From assembly GCA_023974075.1 (NCBI GenBank), contig JAMFTG010000259.1:89501-153500 (forward strand): DNA of 64,000 nt. Direction: 5' to 3'. The first letter of the stretch is position 1. The number at the start of each line of letters is the position of its first letter. The stretch comes from Chaenocephalus aceratus. Its lineage: Eukaryota > Chordata > Actinopteri > Perciformes > Channichthyidae. Under the pieces are notes generated by a model. The model had not been told where the DNA came from. It saw only the letters and a list, made by a program, of their open reading frames with translations, and made no database searches. Positions 1 to 11,629 of the stretch are shown one piece after another. The position numbers and the translations under genes are program-made.

Positions 1-420
1 TGTTATGTTCTAGAACTCGTCTTTATGTAGTTTGACTTGCTTGGTTTTTATTCTGGTTGATTTTATATGAGAGTATGTGGGCCTAAAGCTGAGGGAAGTT
101 CTTTGTCTGTGAAGGCTGGCGTAATATCGCTGCATTGCTTTAAAAATAATCAACCTAAAAAACAATTTGACTGCCTGGTTTCCACGGTGTTATTTTGTTA
201 ACATTTTAATAAGTATCGTGCCTTTTTTATTGAATTTAAGCAATGTTGGAATATCTTGCTTTTGTATACACTGTGAATGATTTTTTGATCTGTTATGCTT
301 GTGTATTATTTAATTGTGAAAAACCATTAAAAGCGTTTGTAAATCTACAAATCTTGATGAAGTCAAACCGAAACATGTTCTCTGTATAATATACTGTACG
401 GTAAAACTGAGTTCCAGGGT
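1..420. other. intergenic, nothing recognised
   Basis: AT-rich sequence with stops in every frame. I see no exon, signal or repeat that I can name. Confidence 0.5.
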
Positions 421-452
421 TCATTTCAGGTCTGTGTTGTCTGGTCTCCTAC

Positions 453-466
453 CAACAGGGGGCAGT
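453..466 (+). promoter_or_regulatory. possible CTCF-like motif upstream of V1
   Basis: CCAACAGGGGGCAG differs from the CTCF core consensus (CCASYAGRKGGCRS) at one position. It lies about 140 bp upstream of the V1 leader ATG. The equivalent site before V2 (3655-3668, CCAACAGGGGACAG) has one further change. Motif match only. Confidence 0.35.
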
Positions 467-604
467 ACAGCATCTCTGTGGTGTGCAGTGAGAGTATGAC
501 CCCAGGAAGAAAGGTTTCCTGATGGGAGGCTCTTCAGTAGAACAGCACACAGTGATGAACACACAGAGTAACGTGTTCTTAGAGTCAGTCATAAAACACA
601 CAAG

Positions 605-1026
605 ATGATCCTCCTCTTCTGCACAGCCCTTCATGTCATACTGGTTTCAGGTAATAGAACTACAGATTTCTTATCAATAATCAGTTTTTGATGTAAAACC
701 CCATGATAGCATATTGTTTTTCTACAGGTTCCTCTCTGAGTGACCTCGTCTCGCAGACTCCAGCTTATATGTACAAAAACCTCGGAGAAGAAGCCGTCAT
801 CAGCTGTTCTCACAGTATTAAAGACTACGACCGGATTCTCTGGTACAAACAAATGAAGGACGGACAACTGCAGTTCCTCGGGTACATCTTCACAACTCAG
901 AAAAACCCAGAGCCTGGCCTGGGGGTGAAGATAGATGGAGATGCAAATATAAATAAGAACTGCACACTGACAGTTGAAGGGCTGAGTGAGAACAGCAGTG
1001 CACTTTATTTCTGTGCTGCCAGTCAA
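605..1026 (+). CDS. TRBV: TCR beta variable segment V1
   Basis: Germline V segment of the TCR beta chain, giving the antigen-binding variable domain after V-D-J joining. The leader exon 605-650 (MILLFCTALHVILVS) ends in phase 1 at a GT donor. The V exon 728-1026 starts after 'tctacag' and reads G-SSLSDLVSQTP. Landmarks are the first Cys in 'VISCSH', the core Trp in 'ILWYKQ' and the second Cys in 'ALYFCAASQ'. The recombination signal follows directly: heptamer CACAGTG 1027-1033, a 23-bp spacer, nonamer ACAAAAAGC 1057-1065. The reading frame is intact, so it looks functional. It is a near copy of V2 at 3808; the shared unit begins about 170 bp upstream of the leader and runs past the RSS. Confidence 0.93.
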
Positions 1027-2800
1027 CACAGTGCTGCAGGTCTCTGCCCCTCCTGTACAAAAAGCTCCTCAACACGGTTCACTTACAGCTCTGTGCACCT
1101 GGAACATCACTTCCAACCAACGTCTATGTTCCTGCTGATTACCATGAGAGATTATAATAACAGGAGGTCGTCCTTCCTGCAGCAGAGAAATGTAACTTCC
1201 TGTTATAACAAGCGGCATTAGAGACTCAGGATTAACAGGATCACCATCGAGACTAAATATAATTATATTACTTTAGTTGTCCTACATGCAATTGAGTATA
1301 ATTGAATATATTTCACAGTTTTAGAGCTGCAACGATTTGTGGTTAATCGATGAGTAGATCGACAGAAAACAAAAGCCGTCTATTTTGATAAGCTATTCCA
1401 TTCTATCATATTGTGTTTGATGATATTCGCTCTTTTTTTCTGACTCACCTTTACTCACCGCTGGGTCACCAGACCCTCCTTCCACCCACACACTGACCTC
1501 CTTTTCCCCTCTCTCTCCAAGTGAGGTTCTTACCCTCATTACCTCTGCCCGCCCTACCACCTGTCCTCTGGACTCTATCCCCTCAAACCTCCTTCAGACT
1601 ATCGCTCCTGATATTCTATCGTTTCTCACCCATTTCATCAACACTTCTCTAACTTCTGGTCACTTTCCAAACAGTCTCAAGGAGGCAAGAGTAAACCCTC
1701 TCCTAAAGTAACTCACTCTCAACCCGTCTGATGTTATAAACTACAGGCCTGTCTCTCTCCTCCCGTTCCTGTCTAAAACACTTGAACGCGCCGTCTTTAA
1801 ACAACTCTCCTGTTATCTCCATCAGAACAACCTTCTGGATCCGCACCAGTCTGGTTTCAAGGCAGGTCACTCAACAGAAACTTCCCTCCTTGCTGTCTCT
1901 GAGGAACTGCACACGGCTAAAGCAGCCTCCCGCTCCTCTGTCATCATCCTTCTGGACCTGTCTGCTGCATTCGACACGGTGAACCATCAGATCCTCCTTC
2001 GCACTCTCCAAGAACTTGGAGTTTCAGGCTCTGCACTTTCCCTCCTCACCTCATACCTCAAAGACCGCACCTACAGGGTTACTTGGAGAGGGTCCGAGTC
2101 CGACCCTTGTCAATTAACTACTGGGGTCCCTCAGGGCTCTGTTCTTGGTCCCCTCCTCTTCTCTCTGTACACAAACTCGCTCGTATCTGTCATTAGCCCG
2201 CATGATTTTTCATACCACTGCTACGCTGACGACACCCAATGAATTCTGTCCTTTCCCCGCTCAGAGACCCAGGTCGTCGCACGCATCTCTGCTTGTCTAG
2301 TGGACATCTCTCAGTGGATGTCTGCTCACCACCTCAAGCTCTGCTCAACCTTGACAAGACTGAACTGCTTTTCATTCCGGGAAAAGATTGTCCCACTCTT
2401 GACCTGACAATAAACATCGGCACCTCTGTTGTTTCCCCGACTCAGACTGCAAGGAATCTGGGTGTGATCCTAGATAACAAACTGTCCTTCACTGCAAACA
2501 TCGCTGCTACAACCCGCTGCTGCAGATACACGCTTTACAACATCAGGAGGATGCGTCCCCAGCTGACCCAGAAAGCAACGCAGGTTCTGGTCCAGGCTCT
2601 CGTCATCTCACGCCTAGACTACTGCAACTCCCTCCTGGCTGGTCTACCTGCATGTGCCATCCGACCTCTGCAGCTCATCCAGAATGCAGCGGCTCGTCTG
2701 GTCTTCAACCTTCCTAAATTCTCCCACACCACGCCGCTCCTCCGCTCCCTCCACTGGCTTCCGGTAACTGCTAGAATCCACTTCAAGACAATGGTACTTC

Positions 2801-3159
2801 AATCAATCAATCAATGTTTATTTATATAGCCCAATATCACAAATGTTACATTTGTCTCAGTGGTCTTCACAGTTTGTACAGAATATCAGTATGACAATAC
2901 GACACCCTCTGTCCTTAGACCCTCACATCGTACAAGGAAAACTTCCAGAGAAAACCCACAGTTTAAAGGGAAAAAAATGGGAGAAACCTCAGGGAGAGCA
3001 GCAGAGGAGGGATCGCTCTCCCAGGACGGACAGACGTGCAATAGATGCCGTGTGTAAATTGAAAAGATAATACATTCGCAACATAGGTAGTCCAAATGTT
3101 TGGAAATGCATGTGTGTATATCAGTCTGCGCCGGAAGCGCAGACTGATATACACACATG
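2801..3159. repeat. dispersed 'AATCAATCAATG' repeat nested in the LINE
   Basis: It starts with a (TCAA)n-like stretch and 'gtttatttatatagcccaat' and ends near a 47-bp hairpin. A related copy in the opposite orientation lies at about 30775-31165. It separates the C-terminal L2 coding parts, so it inserted after the LINE. Confidence 0.65.
3111..3157. repeat. perfect 21-bp inverted repeat (hairpin)
   Basis: Arms 3111-3131 and 3137-3157 are exact reverse complements around a 5-base loop (cggaa). The loop-side motif 'cagtctgcgccggaag' recurs alone at about 3372-3387. Confidence 0.8.
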
Positions 3160-3807
3160 CTGCAAATGGATCTGGCCCTTCCTACATCCAGGACATGGTT
3201 AAACCGTACACCCCAGCACGTGCACTCCGCTCTGCATCAACCAAACGGCTCGCTGCACCCGCACTGCGAGGGGGACCCAAGTTCCCATCAGCAAAAACAC
3301 GTGGGTTTGCTATCCTGGCTCCAAAATGGTGGAATGAGCTCCCATTGACATCAGGACAGCAGATAGGTTTTCAGTCTGCGCCGGAAGGTGTGTAAGCTAT
3401 CTCTTTCGACTCCACTTCGAGCGATAGAATTATTAACAAAGCACTTATATACTAACAAAGGACTGGCTTATCTAAAGCCAGTTGAGTAGCACTTGAAATG
3501 TTTTAGCTTTATGAAGCCTGATGTACTTTATGATTCTGTTTTCTTCAAGGTTGTATTTTGTTGGTCGAACGCACTTATTGTAAGTCCCTTTGGATAAAAG
3601 CGTCAGCTAAATGCAATGTAATATAATTTCAGGTCTGTGTTGTCTGGTCTCCTGCCAACAGGGGACAGTACAGCATCTCTGTGGTGTGCAGTGAGAGTAT
3701 GACCCCAGGAAGAAAGGTTTCCTGATGGGAGGCTCTTCAGTAGAACAGCACACAGTGATGAACACACAGAGTAACGTGTTCTTCGAGTCAGTCATAAAAC
3801 ACACAAG

Positions 3808-4229
3808 ATGATCCTCCTCTTCTGCACAGCCCTTCATGTCATACTGGTTTCAGGTAATAGAACTACAGATTTCTTATCAATAATCAGTTTTTGATGTAAA
3901 ACCCCATGATAGCATACTGTTTTTCCACAGGTTCCTCTCTGAGTGACCTCGTCTCGCAGACTCCAGCTTATATGTACAAAAACCTCGGAGAAGAAGCCGT
4001 CATCAGCTGTTCTCACAGTATTAAAGACTACAACCGAATTCTCTGGTACAAACAAATGAAGGACGGACAACTGCAGTTCCTCGGGTACATCATGGCAGGC
4101 ATAAAAAACCCAGAGCCTGGCCTGGGGGTGAAGATGGATGGCGATGCAAATATAAATAAGAACTGCACACTGACAGTTGAAGGGCTGAGTGAGAACAGCA
4201 GTGCACTTTATTTCTGTGCTGCCAGTCAA
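3808..4229 (+). CDS. TRBV: TCR beta variable segment V2
   Basis: Near-identical duplicate of V1. The leader exon 3808-3853 encodes the same peptide as V1. The V exon 3931-4229 starts after 'ttccacag' and contains 'VISCSH', 'ILWYKQ', and 'ALYFCAASQ'. Differences from V1 fall mainly in the CDR regions ('DYNRIL' for 'DYDRIL'; 'IMAGIKNPE' for 'IFTTQKNPE'), as expected for a V pair kept for diversity. RSS: CACAGTG 4230-4236, 23-bp spacer, ACAAAAAGC 4260-4268. It appears functional. Confidence 0.93.
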
Positions 4230-4397
4230 CACAGTGCTGCAGGTCTCTGCTCCTCCTGTACAAAAAGCTCCTCAACACGGTTCACTTACAGCTCTGTGCA
4301 CCTGGAACATCACTTCCAACCAACGTCTATGTTCCTGCTGATTACCATGAGAGATTATAATAACAGAGGTCGTCCTTCCTGCTGCAGAGAAATGTAA

Positions 4398-5200
4398 CTT
4401 CCTGTTTTAATAGTAAGATAGTTCTCTTAATGTTTACAGTATAGAAGGAATTAGAGACCAAATGATTCATTAACTAATCTGGAGGTTAATTTGCATATCA
4501 ATGAACATGAACATAATCACAGTTGCAGGACTGAGAATTGACAGACTGGTATTTTACTGCATGAATTGTGTGAGTTTGAGAAAAATATTGTTGTTGAAAG
4601 CCACTTGGATAATCCAATCGACAAGACCTTTCTGAGATTTGACTTACTTTACCAATAACTCATGGTAACACGGGGTGAGTATCTCGTTGAGGGGTAAGAT
4701 GTGTCGTGCACAATCATGTCACCGCCCACCTGTGACGAGGGAGGGTTAACCTAAAAAAGGGGGGTTCAAATAGCTGCTTCATTCATTGCAATGACACAGA
4801 GTCTTACACCTAGCATTACAGTAGACAAACACAACATTATTGTATTCCTGTGCTTGACTCCAGTGTTTCCCCTACCATTGTCTTGGCCCCGCGCCCCGCC
4901 AACGGAGCCCCGCGCCCCGCCAACGGAGCCCCGCGCCCCGCCAACGGAGCCCCGCGCCCCCCCTGAAATTCAAGGTGTTTAAAATATATATATAATACAT
5001 TTTTTTCTTTTTTATATATATTTTTTATTATATATATATATAGCACCAAATTGCAACTAATCATATCTACTGTCACTTTTCACATTCAACATGTGCTCTT
5101 TTATTAAATAAACTAAACGCTTTCATATTAGTTGTGAGTTTTGTTTTTGACCCTAAGAAACACTGATGCATTAAACAATAACAATAATCCACAGCTCCTC
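4398..5200. other. intergenic with a 21-bp GC-rich minisatellite
   Basis: No gene is seen. About 4888-4962 holds three to four copies of a 21-bp unit ('gcgccccgccaacggagccc'), which makes spurious ORFs on both strands. It is followed by an AT-rich (TA)n tract to about 5040. Confidence 0.6.
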
Positions 5201-5234
5201 TCTGTGCTCCAGAGGATTTAAAAAAGATATATCC

Positions 5235-5310
5235 CAATGCCAGCATGTCACTGCTCCTCAGTGCAAAAACCTCCTCAACATAAGCTGCCTTTATCTCTGT
5301 GCACCTGGAG
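5235..5310 (+). pseudogene. 3' flank and RSS relic of a lost TRBV
   Basis: The string 'gtgcaaaaacctcctcaaca' (nonamer-like GCAAAAACC) followed by 'tctctgtgcacctgga' matches the 3' flank that follows the RSS nonamer of V1 and V2. No V exon or good heptamer is left upstream. I read it as the tail of a V segment whose body was deleted. Confidence 0.45.
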
Positions 5311-5600
5311 TAACCCGCTCAGAACAGTGGTGGTTCTGAGAGCGATGGGAGAATATTACGCAGATATTATTCATCCCGTCTGCTGTGGCTGCTTCTCATG
5401 TTAAAGTGCTCCATTAAGCTTTCCCTTAAAACTGTAACTTGAATTATTATTTTTTGAATCATCCCAGCAGGTGGAGCTGTAGCTACATAGATGCAGAACT
5501 ATGGGATATGATGGGGGGGGGCATTAGTGAGAGTCTGCAGGGGTCTGTAGTTCAGTGGAGTTTCTGCAGCGTTCTGTGTTCATTCAGAGAGGAGGACAAC

Positions 5601-6317
5601 ATGCCGACATTACTCTTTCTATCATCGATCATTGGTAATCACATTTTTAGGAGTACAGTTTCAATCTACAAAATAATTATTGACATTTTCATTTTAATAA
5701 TTGATGCATCGCAAGCCATTTTTCATTTCAACGTAAAATGTTCAGTCTCTCTCATATGCAGAAGTCTTGCTTTTCTCTGTTTTGCATCAGACTAAATGTA
5801 ATCTCTTTGTACTGACAGAACAAGACATTTAAAGACCCCGGAATTTGAGAAACTGGGATTGAAAGTGTATTTTGACAATTTTTAGACCGACTGGTTGATC
5901 GATGAATCTAGGGAATAATCATTAGATTCACCGATAATGAAAACAGCTGTTATTTATTAGCAATAATATAGTTTCTAGTTGATTGATTCTATTTTTCTAG
6001 GTTTTGTCTGGGTGTTGAGGTGAGGCAGACCCCTGCAGAGCTCCTGATGAGTCCAGGAGACAAGGTGCAGCTGGTCTGCAGCCATGAGAAGACCGACTAC
6101 ACCTTCATGCAGTGGTACCAACAGCCCCCCGGAGAGAGAGCTCTGAAACGCATCGGACACTTGAACTACGGCAGCAAAGAATACGAGGAGCCTTTCAAAG
6201 AACATTTTAAAATGTCTGGAGACCTGAGTGGAGACAAAGCGAAGAACGCGTCTCTGTTCATAGACACGCTGAAGGCAGAGGAGCACAGTGCCGTGTATTT
6301 CTGCGCTGCCAGCTACG
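5601..6317 (+). CDS. TRBV: TCR beta variable segment V3 (leader and V exon out of phase)
   Basis: A V segment of a different subgroup. The leader exon 5601-5634 reads MPTLLFLSSII and ends in phase 1 at 'g|gtaatc'. The V exon begins at 6001 after 'tttttctag' and has an intact V frame: 'VEVRQTPAELLMSPGD', first Cys 'LVCSHE', 'MQWYQQPPGE', '[10 protein letters not shown]'. The phase does not match: the frame set by the leader meets TGA at codon 8 of the V exon, while the V frame needs one more base in the T run at 6002-6005. So it is either a pseudogene or carries a one-base homopolymer error. RSS: heptamer CACACTG 6318-6324, then nonamer ACAAAAAAC (6347-6355, spacer 22). Confidence 0.75.
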
Positions 6318-6902
6318 CACACTGACTGCACAGACCCCCTGCTCACACAAAAAACTACCGTTACTGTTGGGAGTGATTCAAGTAAGAGCCAGAATCAATA
6401 CAATAAACATGTTAGTTGCACATTTCTATTCGAAGTTCTCATTTAATGTTGTATGCAAGGAATTAGGGGGTTAGACAGTAAGCATATAGTAGTGAGTTTA
6501 CTTTTTATCCACATTCTTACGTTAATTTAAGGTTTGGAAAAAATGTTATTAGAGATTCATTTTATTTCATTAAATCTGTCTAAAAACATTTCCCCTGGGC
6601 TGAATAAAGTATTCTGATTTTAAACACCAAGTCTAAGTTTCATCAAACATTATTTGTGTGACTTGGTCAAAATAAATCCAACTTCTACATTTTGATTTTT
6701 GACCAATTATTATTTATCAGGCAGCATTTGTTATCTAAGTAGTGAAAATAAAAAAAAATACTCAAACCTTGATAACTAAACAACTTTGTCAAATATAAAA
6801 AACCTCGCATGCACACTGCACATGCATGATCTGCTTACATTATATTTACATCATATTTTTTGCTAACATTAGATATTTAATACAGCTAACCAAAATGTTA
6901 AG

Positions 6903-7183
6903 TAGGGCTGCTCAAACTAATCGTATTTTAATCGCAATTACGATTTTGGCTTGCAACGATTATGAAAACAACAAAATCGAAATAAATTATTATTTATTTT
7001 TTCCCCCAGTTGAATTATACTTAAAGTTCAGGGTAATCAACTGTTAAAAACATACTCTTCAAAAAAAAATTCAATAAATGGATGTTTTCAAAGTAAATGG
7101 ATAACTGCTTTTAATAATCGTGATCATCAATTATTGACCCAAATAATCGAGATTATGATTTTTGCCATAATCGAGCAGCCCTA
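6903..7183. mobile_element. short hAT-like element, 'TAGGGCTGCTC' family
   Basis: Terminal inverted repeats 'tagggctgctc' (6903) and 'gagcagcccta' (ending 7183) enclose a 281-bp AT-rich core with no coding capacity. GTTAAG occurs next to both ends. A second member lies at 12118-12448. Confidence 0.75.
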
Positions 7184-7650
7184 AGTTAAGCATTACCAAA
7201 GTCGTTACATTGTTTGCACCGTTAGTTGATGTAAGCCTACATTTGGACACATGTTGTCCCACATTACGTGATGAAACAGTTCAGACATTTTCTTCTGATC
7301 TGTTGGTCATAAAAATGACATTTAGTGTCAAAATGTTCTGACAATCTGTGGCTTGTGAACACGGTTCACGTGTTTATTTTTATGACTATAAGGAAAACAA
7401 ATGTGAAATAATCTGTGTTTTCACATCTCTGGTTGGAGATAAAGGACCTCAGGACTAGCTGCTAGGTTTCTAAAGGGGCGTGGCAACAAGTAACCCATGT
7501 TGGGACACAGAAAACAGCAAATGATTTTCCCTTATCTCCTGCAGACATCATCAGTTGTTCGGTTGACCTCATGTCAGTGGTAATATGAATCTGTTAAAAG
7601 TCTTTGACACAAACTTTGGAAAAAGCGTTTTGAGTATACTTCGAGGAAGT
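7184..7650. other. intergenic upstream of an orphan V leader
   Basis: No gene is recognised. The last 200 bp may be a former V promoter, judging only from the leader exon that follows. Confidence 0.4.
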
Positions 7651-7654
7651 CAAA

Positions 7655-8140
7655 ATGATCCGTTTTCTCTTCTGTTGTTGCCCGTCAGGTAATAACTTAA
7701 ATACAATGACCTCCTGCTGTCAAAATTGCTTAGTTTATAATCAGTCAGGATTGAAATACATGTTCGCTCTCTTCCGGCACTCGATGACGTAGCATCCTTG
7801 AAATATTGGCTTGGAAGCCAGTATCCTCGAGATTGAGAAACGGCCAGGGAGAATGAAAAATACATGGATACAAATCAAAGAAAACGAAAAGAAAAAGGTG
7901 GGGCCGAGAAGGCAAGAGAGAAAAAAAGGTGAAGTCACTCGAAGGTGAAGCATATAAATGTTCGCAAATTGACAGATCATTTTGGCAGCAGCGCTGAACC
8001 GGGACAGAGTTGCACTCTGAATCTCGTTATACTCTGTGTATAATGACAATAAAAGGCTTTTACCTTATCTTACAAGCGCGAGTTCAGATATACAGCCAGC
8101 CTCCTGCGTTCATGATGAGGGACAGAGTTGAGCTGATGGA
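7655..8140 (+). pseudogene. truncated TRBV: leader plus first framework only
   Basis: A leader-like exon at 7655-7688 (MIRFLFCCCPS) ends in phase 1 at 'g|gtaata'. About 380 bp downstream, after 'cttacaag' (8071), a phase-compatible stretch reads A-RVQIYSQPPAFMMRDRVEL, which looks like framework 1 of a V domain. The similarity then stops: no first Cys, no WYQQ, no YFCAA and no RSS. The intron contains other repeat-like DNA ending in 'atgacaataaaaggctttta'. I infer a V whose body was replaced by mobile DNA. The leader is the weaker half of this call. Confidence 0.42.
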
Positions 8141-8912
8141 AGAACCAGCTCAACTGCACATACAAGTGCAAGAGGTGGGTGAGAATGATCCCTTGAACTC
8201 AGTGGCGTTTTTCTCCTGGAGGCCAAGGGAAGCCAGGCTTTTGCTGTTTTTTCATATTGTAGTTATCATTTTAATAATGAACACTTCGTTTAGTTTCGGT
8301 AATTATTCTGTGCTGTGTGTTGCTGCCGGCCCGTCTCTCCCCATTCTCATTGAGTATTTCACAAGAGTGAAACAGCGCCCCTCTAGATGTTATGGTGAAA
8401 CAGTAGATTGCACTCTCTGTTGCGAGAGGAGGCCAGCCGAAATTGGCTTCCCTTGGTGAACAAAAATGGAGGGATTGACCAATCAGATGAGGGCTCACGT
8501 CATGCCCTGCCAACCTGTGATTGGTCAGGGCCATGCCAAGACCAATCCAGAGGCGGCTAGCTTCCCTTGCCTCACAATCCAATCAAAATCGCATCAACTT
8601 CAGTTCGTACTGTAACTGTCATCACCGCCCTTAGAAAGTAGCAAGCAACTGAAGCAAGTGCAATTATGGAGGGTGGAGATTTGGAGTATACTCATCAAAA
8701 TGAATTTCACTAAACTTCCGCTACAGCAGCAACTAAAAATGAAATCTGATGACAGGCCGCTGCCCAAAACTGGAGCTGTGTACAGAGAGGAAAAAAGGAG
8801 CGAATCGGACGTAAAACTTTAAATAATAAACAGCGTATTTCTAACCATTTTACATTCATGTGGCCGGACTGGGTCCGTTTCCCGGGCTGAATTTTAGTCC
8901 AGTCCGCCCCTG
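8141..8912. mobile_element. hAT-related sequence with one terminal repeat visible
   Basis: The right end 'ccagtccgcccctg' at about 8899-8912 is nearly the same as the right end of the 1.59-kb hAT at 56318-56331 ('ccagtccggccctg'). The left end was not found, so the extent is uncertain. A short ORF from about 8668 is open but unrecognised. Confidence 0.4.
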
Positions 8913-9110
8913 GGCTATGGGGGATCTTCCATTTAAAGGTGATGTTTAAAACTCAGTTAATGGGGCTCAGTTTTATATTGCTTTCAGTTATTATAATCGT
9001 AACGGATCGAAAAGTTCAGATATATTTTTTCAATAATTGATTGCGCTTCCCACAAGAATACATATATTTATAATTAGTTTTAGATTGTTCCAGAGGTAGA
9101 TAAAAATAGC

Positions 9111-9722
9111 TAACGCCCCGTCTACACTACAGGCATTGAAAAACTGCTTTCACGCTTCGCCCATTCATTTGAATGGGGTGACGTAGAAGATTTTGACTCT
9201 TCGCCGAACTGCATTGTGGGGGAGCATGGCATGGCTTTGCAAGCATCGTGAGTATCAAAAGTTGAGCAATGTTTTCAACTTGTGATGCTCCCGATGCTTT
9301 CGAAGCTGGCATCATAGCAAACAAATCCCGTTTATGCAAATCCCGTCAGTACAAGCGCTAGCCAATCAAACCGCGTGCAAGCTGGGAGAGCCAGACCGCA
9401 GTTCATTTCCTCATATTCCAAACGAGAAATTACGGTAGCAAATGACCCGGTTCTTTACGACCAGAACTATTTACCGGGATACAAACCGGAGGAACCAGGC
9501 ATGGAGGGAGGTGGCAGAGACAGTGGGTGAAACTGGTATGGTTTTCGCCTGTTTGGGGAGTTTTATATCCAGTTTACTTGTGTTAACATTGCTACAGTAT
9601 TGCTTTGTATGCCGGGGGCGGGCGGGAGATTCCTGATTGGTTGTTGGTCGCGAGAAATCGCCAAGCCTCAGACACGCCTAGCTTCAAGATTTTTTGATGC
9701 CTGTAGTGTAGACGGGCCGTTA
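9111..9722. mobile_element. 612-bp element with inverted termini
   Basis: The left end 'taacgccccgtctacactac' and the right end (reverse complement of 'taacggcccgtctacactac') form inverted repeats of about 26 bp that continue with 'aggcat'. There is no transposase, so it is a non-autonomous DNA transposon. The family is not assigned and the target duplication is unclear. Confidence 0.7.
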
Positions 9723-10800
9723 GTGTGTTAGGTCTAACTCTTAGTGTGTGTTTGCTCCGCTCACCGGTCCGGCGGTGGAGCTGCAGGATTTCTGCTTCAC
9801 ACACGTTGCATACCGGTATTTTATTGTCTTTTTGGACACCTTAAAATACTGCCAGACCGGTGAAGCCATTTTGGCGAGCTTGTTTTGCCGCGCACAGAGA
9901 AAAAGCGTCATGTATTTTACGCCATGCGATCGGCTCTCCTGATCGGCCTTTATAGAGAGCACCGATCACACTATTAAGACCCCGTTTACACGAGGACGAT
10001 ACAGGTTGTATCCGCATCGTTTCTCTTGCGTATAGCCCTTTCGTTTACACGAGGCTGTAACAAAACGATAGAAACGGACCCCGCAAACGATAACGGGTCC
10101 CAAGGTGGATCTGCAAACGGAACGCTCTAGGGGGGGCAAACGGCTCCGTGTGTACGCCCTATACGATAATTTTCTGATAACGATGAAATAGGCCCCGCCT
10201 CCCTCTCCCCACGTCTCCTGCGCAGAGATCAGCTGCTGGGCTGTCAGAAGAGGGGGAGGAAGAGAGAGACTCCGTTTTTTATTCTTATACTATTATATAG
10301 AGTCGTTATCAATTTGTTTTTAAAGCTCAATAAATAACAAATAAGACCTCTGACCGGCACTTTTCTAATTTTGCCCGGAAGATTTAAACTTTAACAAAAA
10401 TATCAAAGCCTTTACCATTCAACCTAATGTCAGATAGATGACATCAAACAAAACACGTTTTACAGAATTCCTTATACCCAGAGCAATACATGTATATGGT
10501 CTCTTTTTTATTTGACCAGCTGTTGTTTTTAACTTTGACTGAGGGTTGTTATATTTAAAATATCAAAGATCATTGGTTTGCATAAGTGGTTGTGTAGATG
10601 TAACGTTGAAAGACATATTGAAACATTATCCAAACTCTCCTGTATCCTGTGTTGCACAAACCCTGGGATATGTACATGTTTTACTCTTCAGTCATAGATG
10701 AATGTTTCGATCAGTTCTCTCTTCATGGTTAATAAATAGTTACAAGAATATATTTAGTATTTGGAGTTCTAGTAATGAGCTCAGAATGAAAGCAGTGAAC
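9723..10800. other. repeat-rich intergenic stretch
   Basis: At 9979-10160 there are several 'cgtttacacgagg' and 'aaacgata' motifs that look like another DNA-transposon fragment, but I could not find both ends. The rest is AT-rich with no gene. Confidence 0.4.
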
Positions 10801-10957
10801 AGCAGGGAGCAGTGAAATCACACCGACATGGAGGGCTGGAAGCTCCTCCTCCTTCCTCATCATAATGTACAATAAAAGGAAGATTTCACAACAATGTGTT
10901 TTCACTCATGTCTTTGCACGTCTCTGTTTGAGTTCAGATTTGAGTGTACATTTTAAA

Positions 10958-11629
10958 ATGTTCCTCATTTTGGTTTTTTCTATGTCTTTGCTCACAGGTA
11001 AGAGTCACAGGATTGTATTTGCTGTAAACTAAAAAAAAATCAGATTCAGGGCAAGTTAGATGTTAAGACATTAAGATAAAAACTGTTTGAATTTAATTTA
11101 AGACCAATTCTTAAATGCAATTTTACTGTTATCCTTATCTGCGTTAAAATGCTAAATCAGAAAAAAACGAATTATAATCCTAATCCCATGTGTTAGCATA
11201 ATAAGACTTTTAAATCATTGATTAAACACTTTATAATCACAATTAAGGCCTTATTTCAGATTATCAAAAGAAAGGCCTATTTACACTTTTTATTTTTCGT
11301 CCTCCAGACGTTGTGTTATCATCGCTTAAGATCCAACAATCACCTGAGAGCCTGCTGATAAGGCCTGGACAACAGGAAGCCCGTCTGGAGTGTTTTCACG
11401 GCGATAACAGCTTCCCCTACATGCTCTGGTACCGGCTCAGGTCAGCAGCCGGAGGTCAGCCGAGAGACATGGATCTGATCGGACTGCTTCATTATGAAAA
11501 CGCAGACGTAGAGAAGACCTTTGCAACGGAACGTTTCAACATCACAGGTCACTCAAAGGGCCGAGCTCAGCTCATAATCTCCAACATGAAGCCGGCAGAC
11601 AGTGCAGAGTATTTCTGCGCAGCGAGGAG
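10958..11629 (+). CDS. TRBV: TCR beta variable segment V4
   Basis: Divergent V subgroup. The leader 10958-10997 (MFLILVFSMSLLT) ends in phase 1. The V exon 11308-11629 starts after 'gtcctccag' and reads D-VVLSSLKIQQSPESLL. Landmarks: first Cys 'RLECFHG', 'YMLWYRLRSAAGG', a long C'' loop, and second Cys 'AEYFCAAR'. The phase is continuous and the frame open. RSS: CACAGTG 11630-11636 and nonamer ACAAAAAGC 11659-11667 (22-bp spacer). It differs from the others in ending CAAR rather than CAAS. Probably functional. Confidence 0.92.

Larger units (their letters stand above)
1440..3626 (+). mobile_element. L2-type LINE fragment, interrupted and decayed
   Basis: Non-LTR retrotransposon on the plus strand. 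Reverse-transcriptase motifs are visible over about 1550-2830: 'DLSAAFDTVNHQILL' near 1960, 'GVPQGSVLGPLLFSLY' near 2125, and 'YHCYADDTQ' near 2215, which is the catalytic [F/Y]ADD box. The C-terminal part 'RLDYCNSLLAGLP' follows, then a 3' tail (about 3470-3626) of the kind found in fish L2 elements ('ctttggataaaagcgtcagctaaatg' region). Frame changes and stops at about 1710 and 2240 break the ORF, so it is inactive. A second repeat (about 2801-3159) is inserted inside it. The L2 3' end sits exactly where the V1/V2 duplicated unit begins before V2. Confidence 0.85.
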
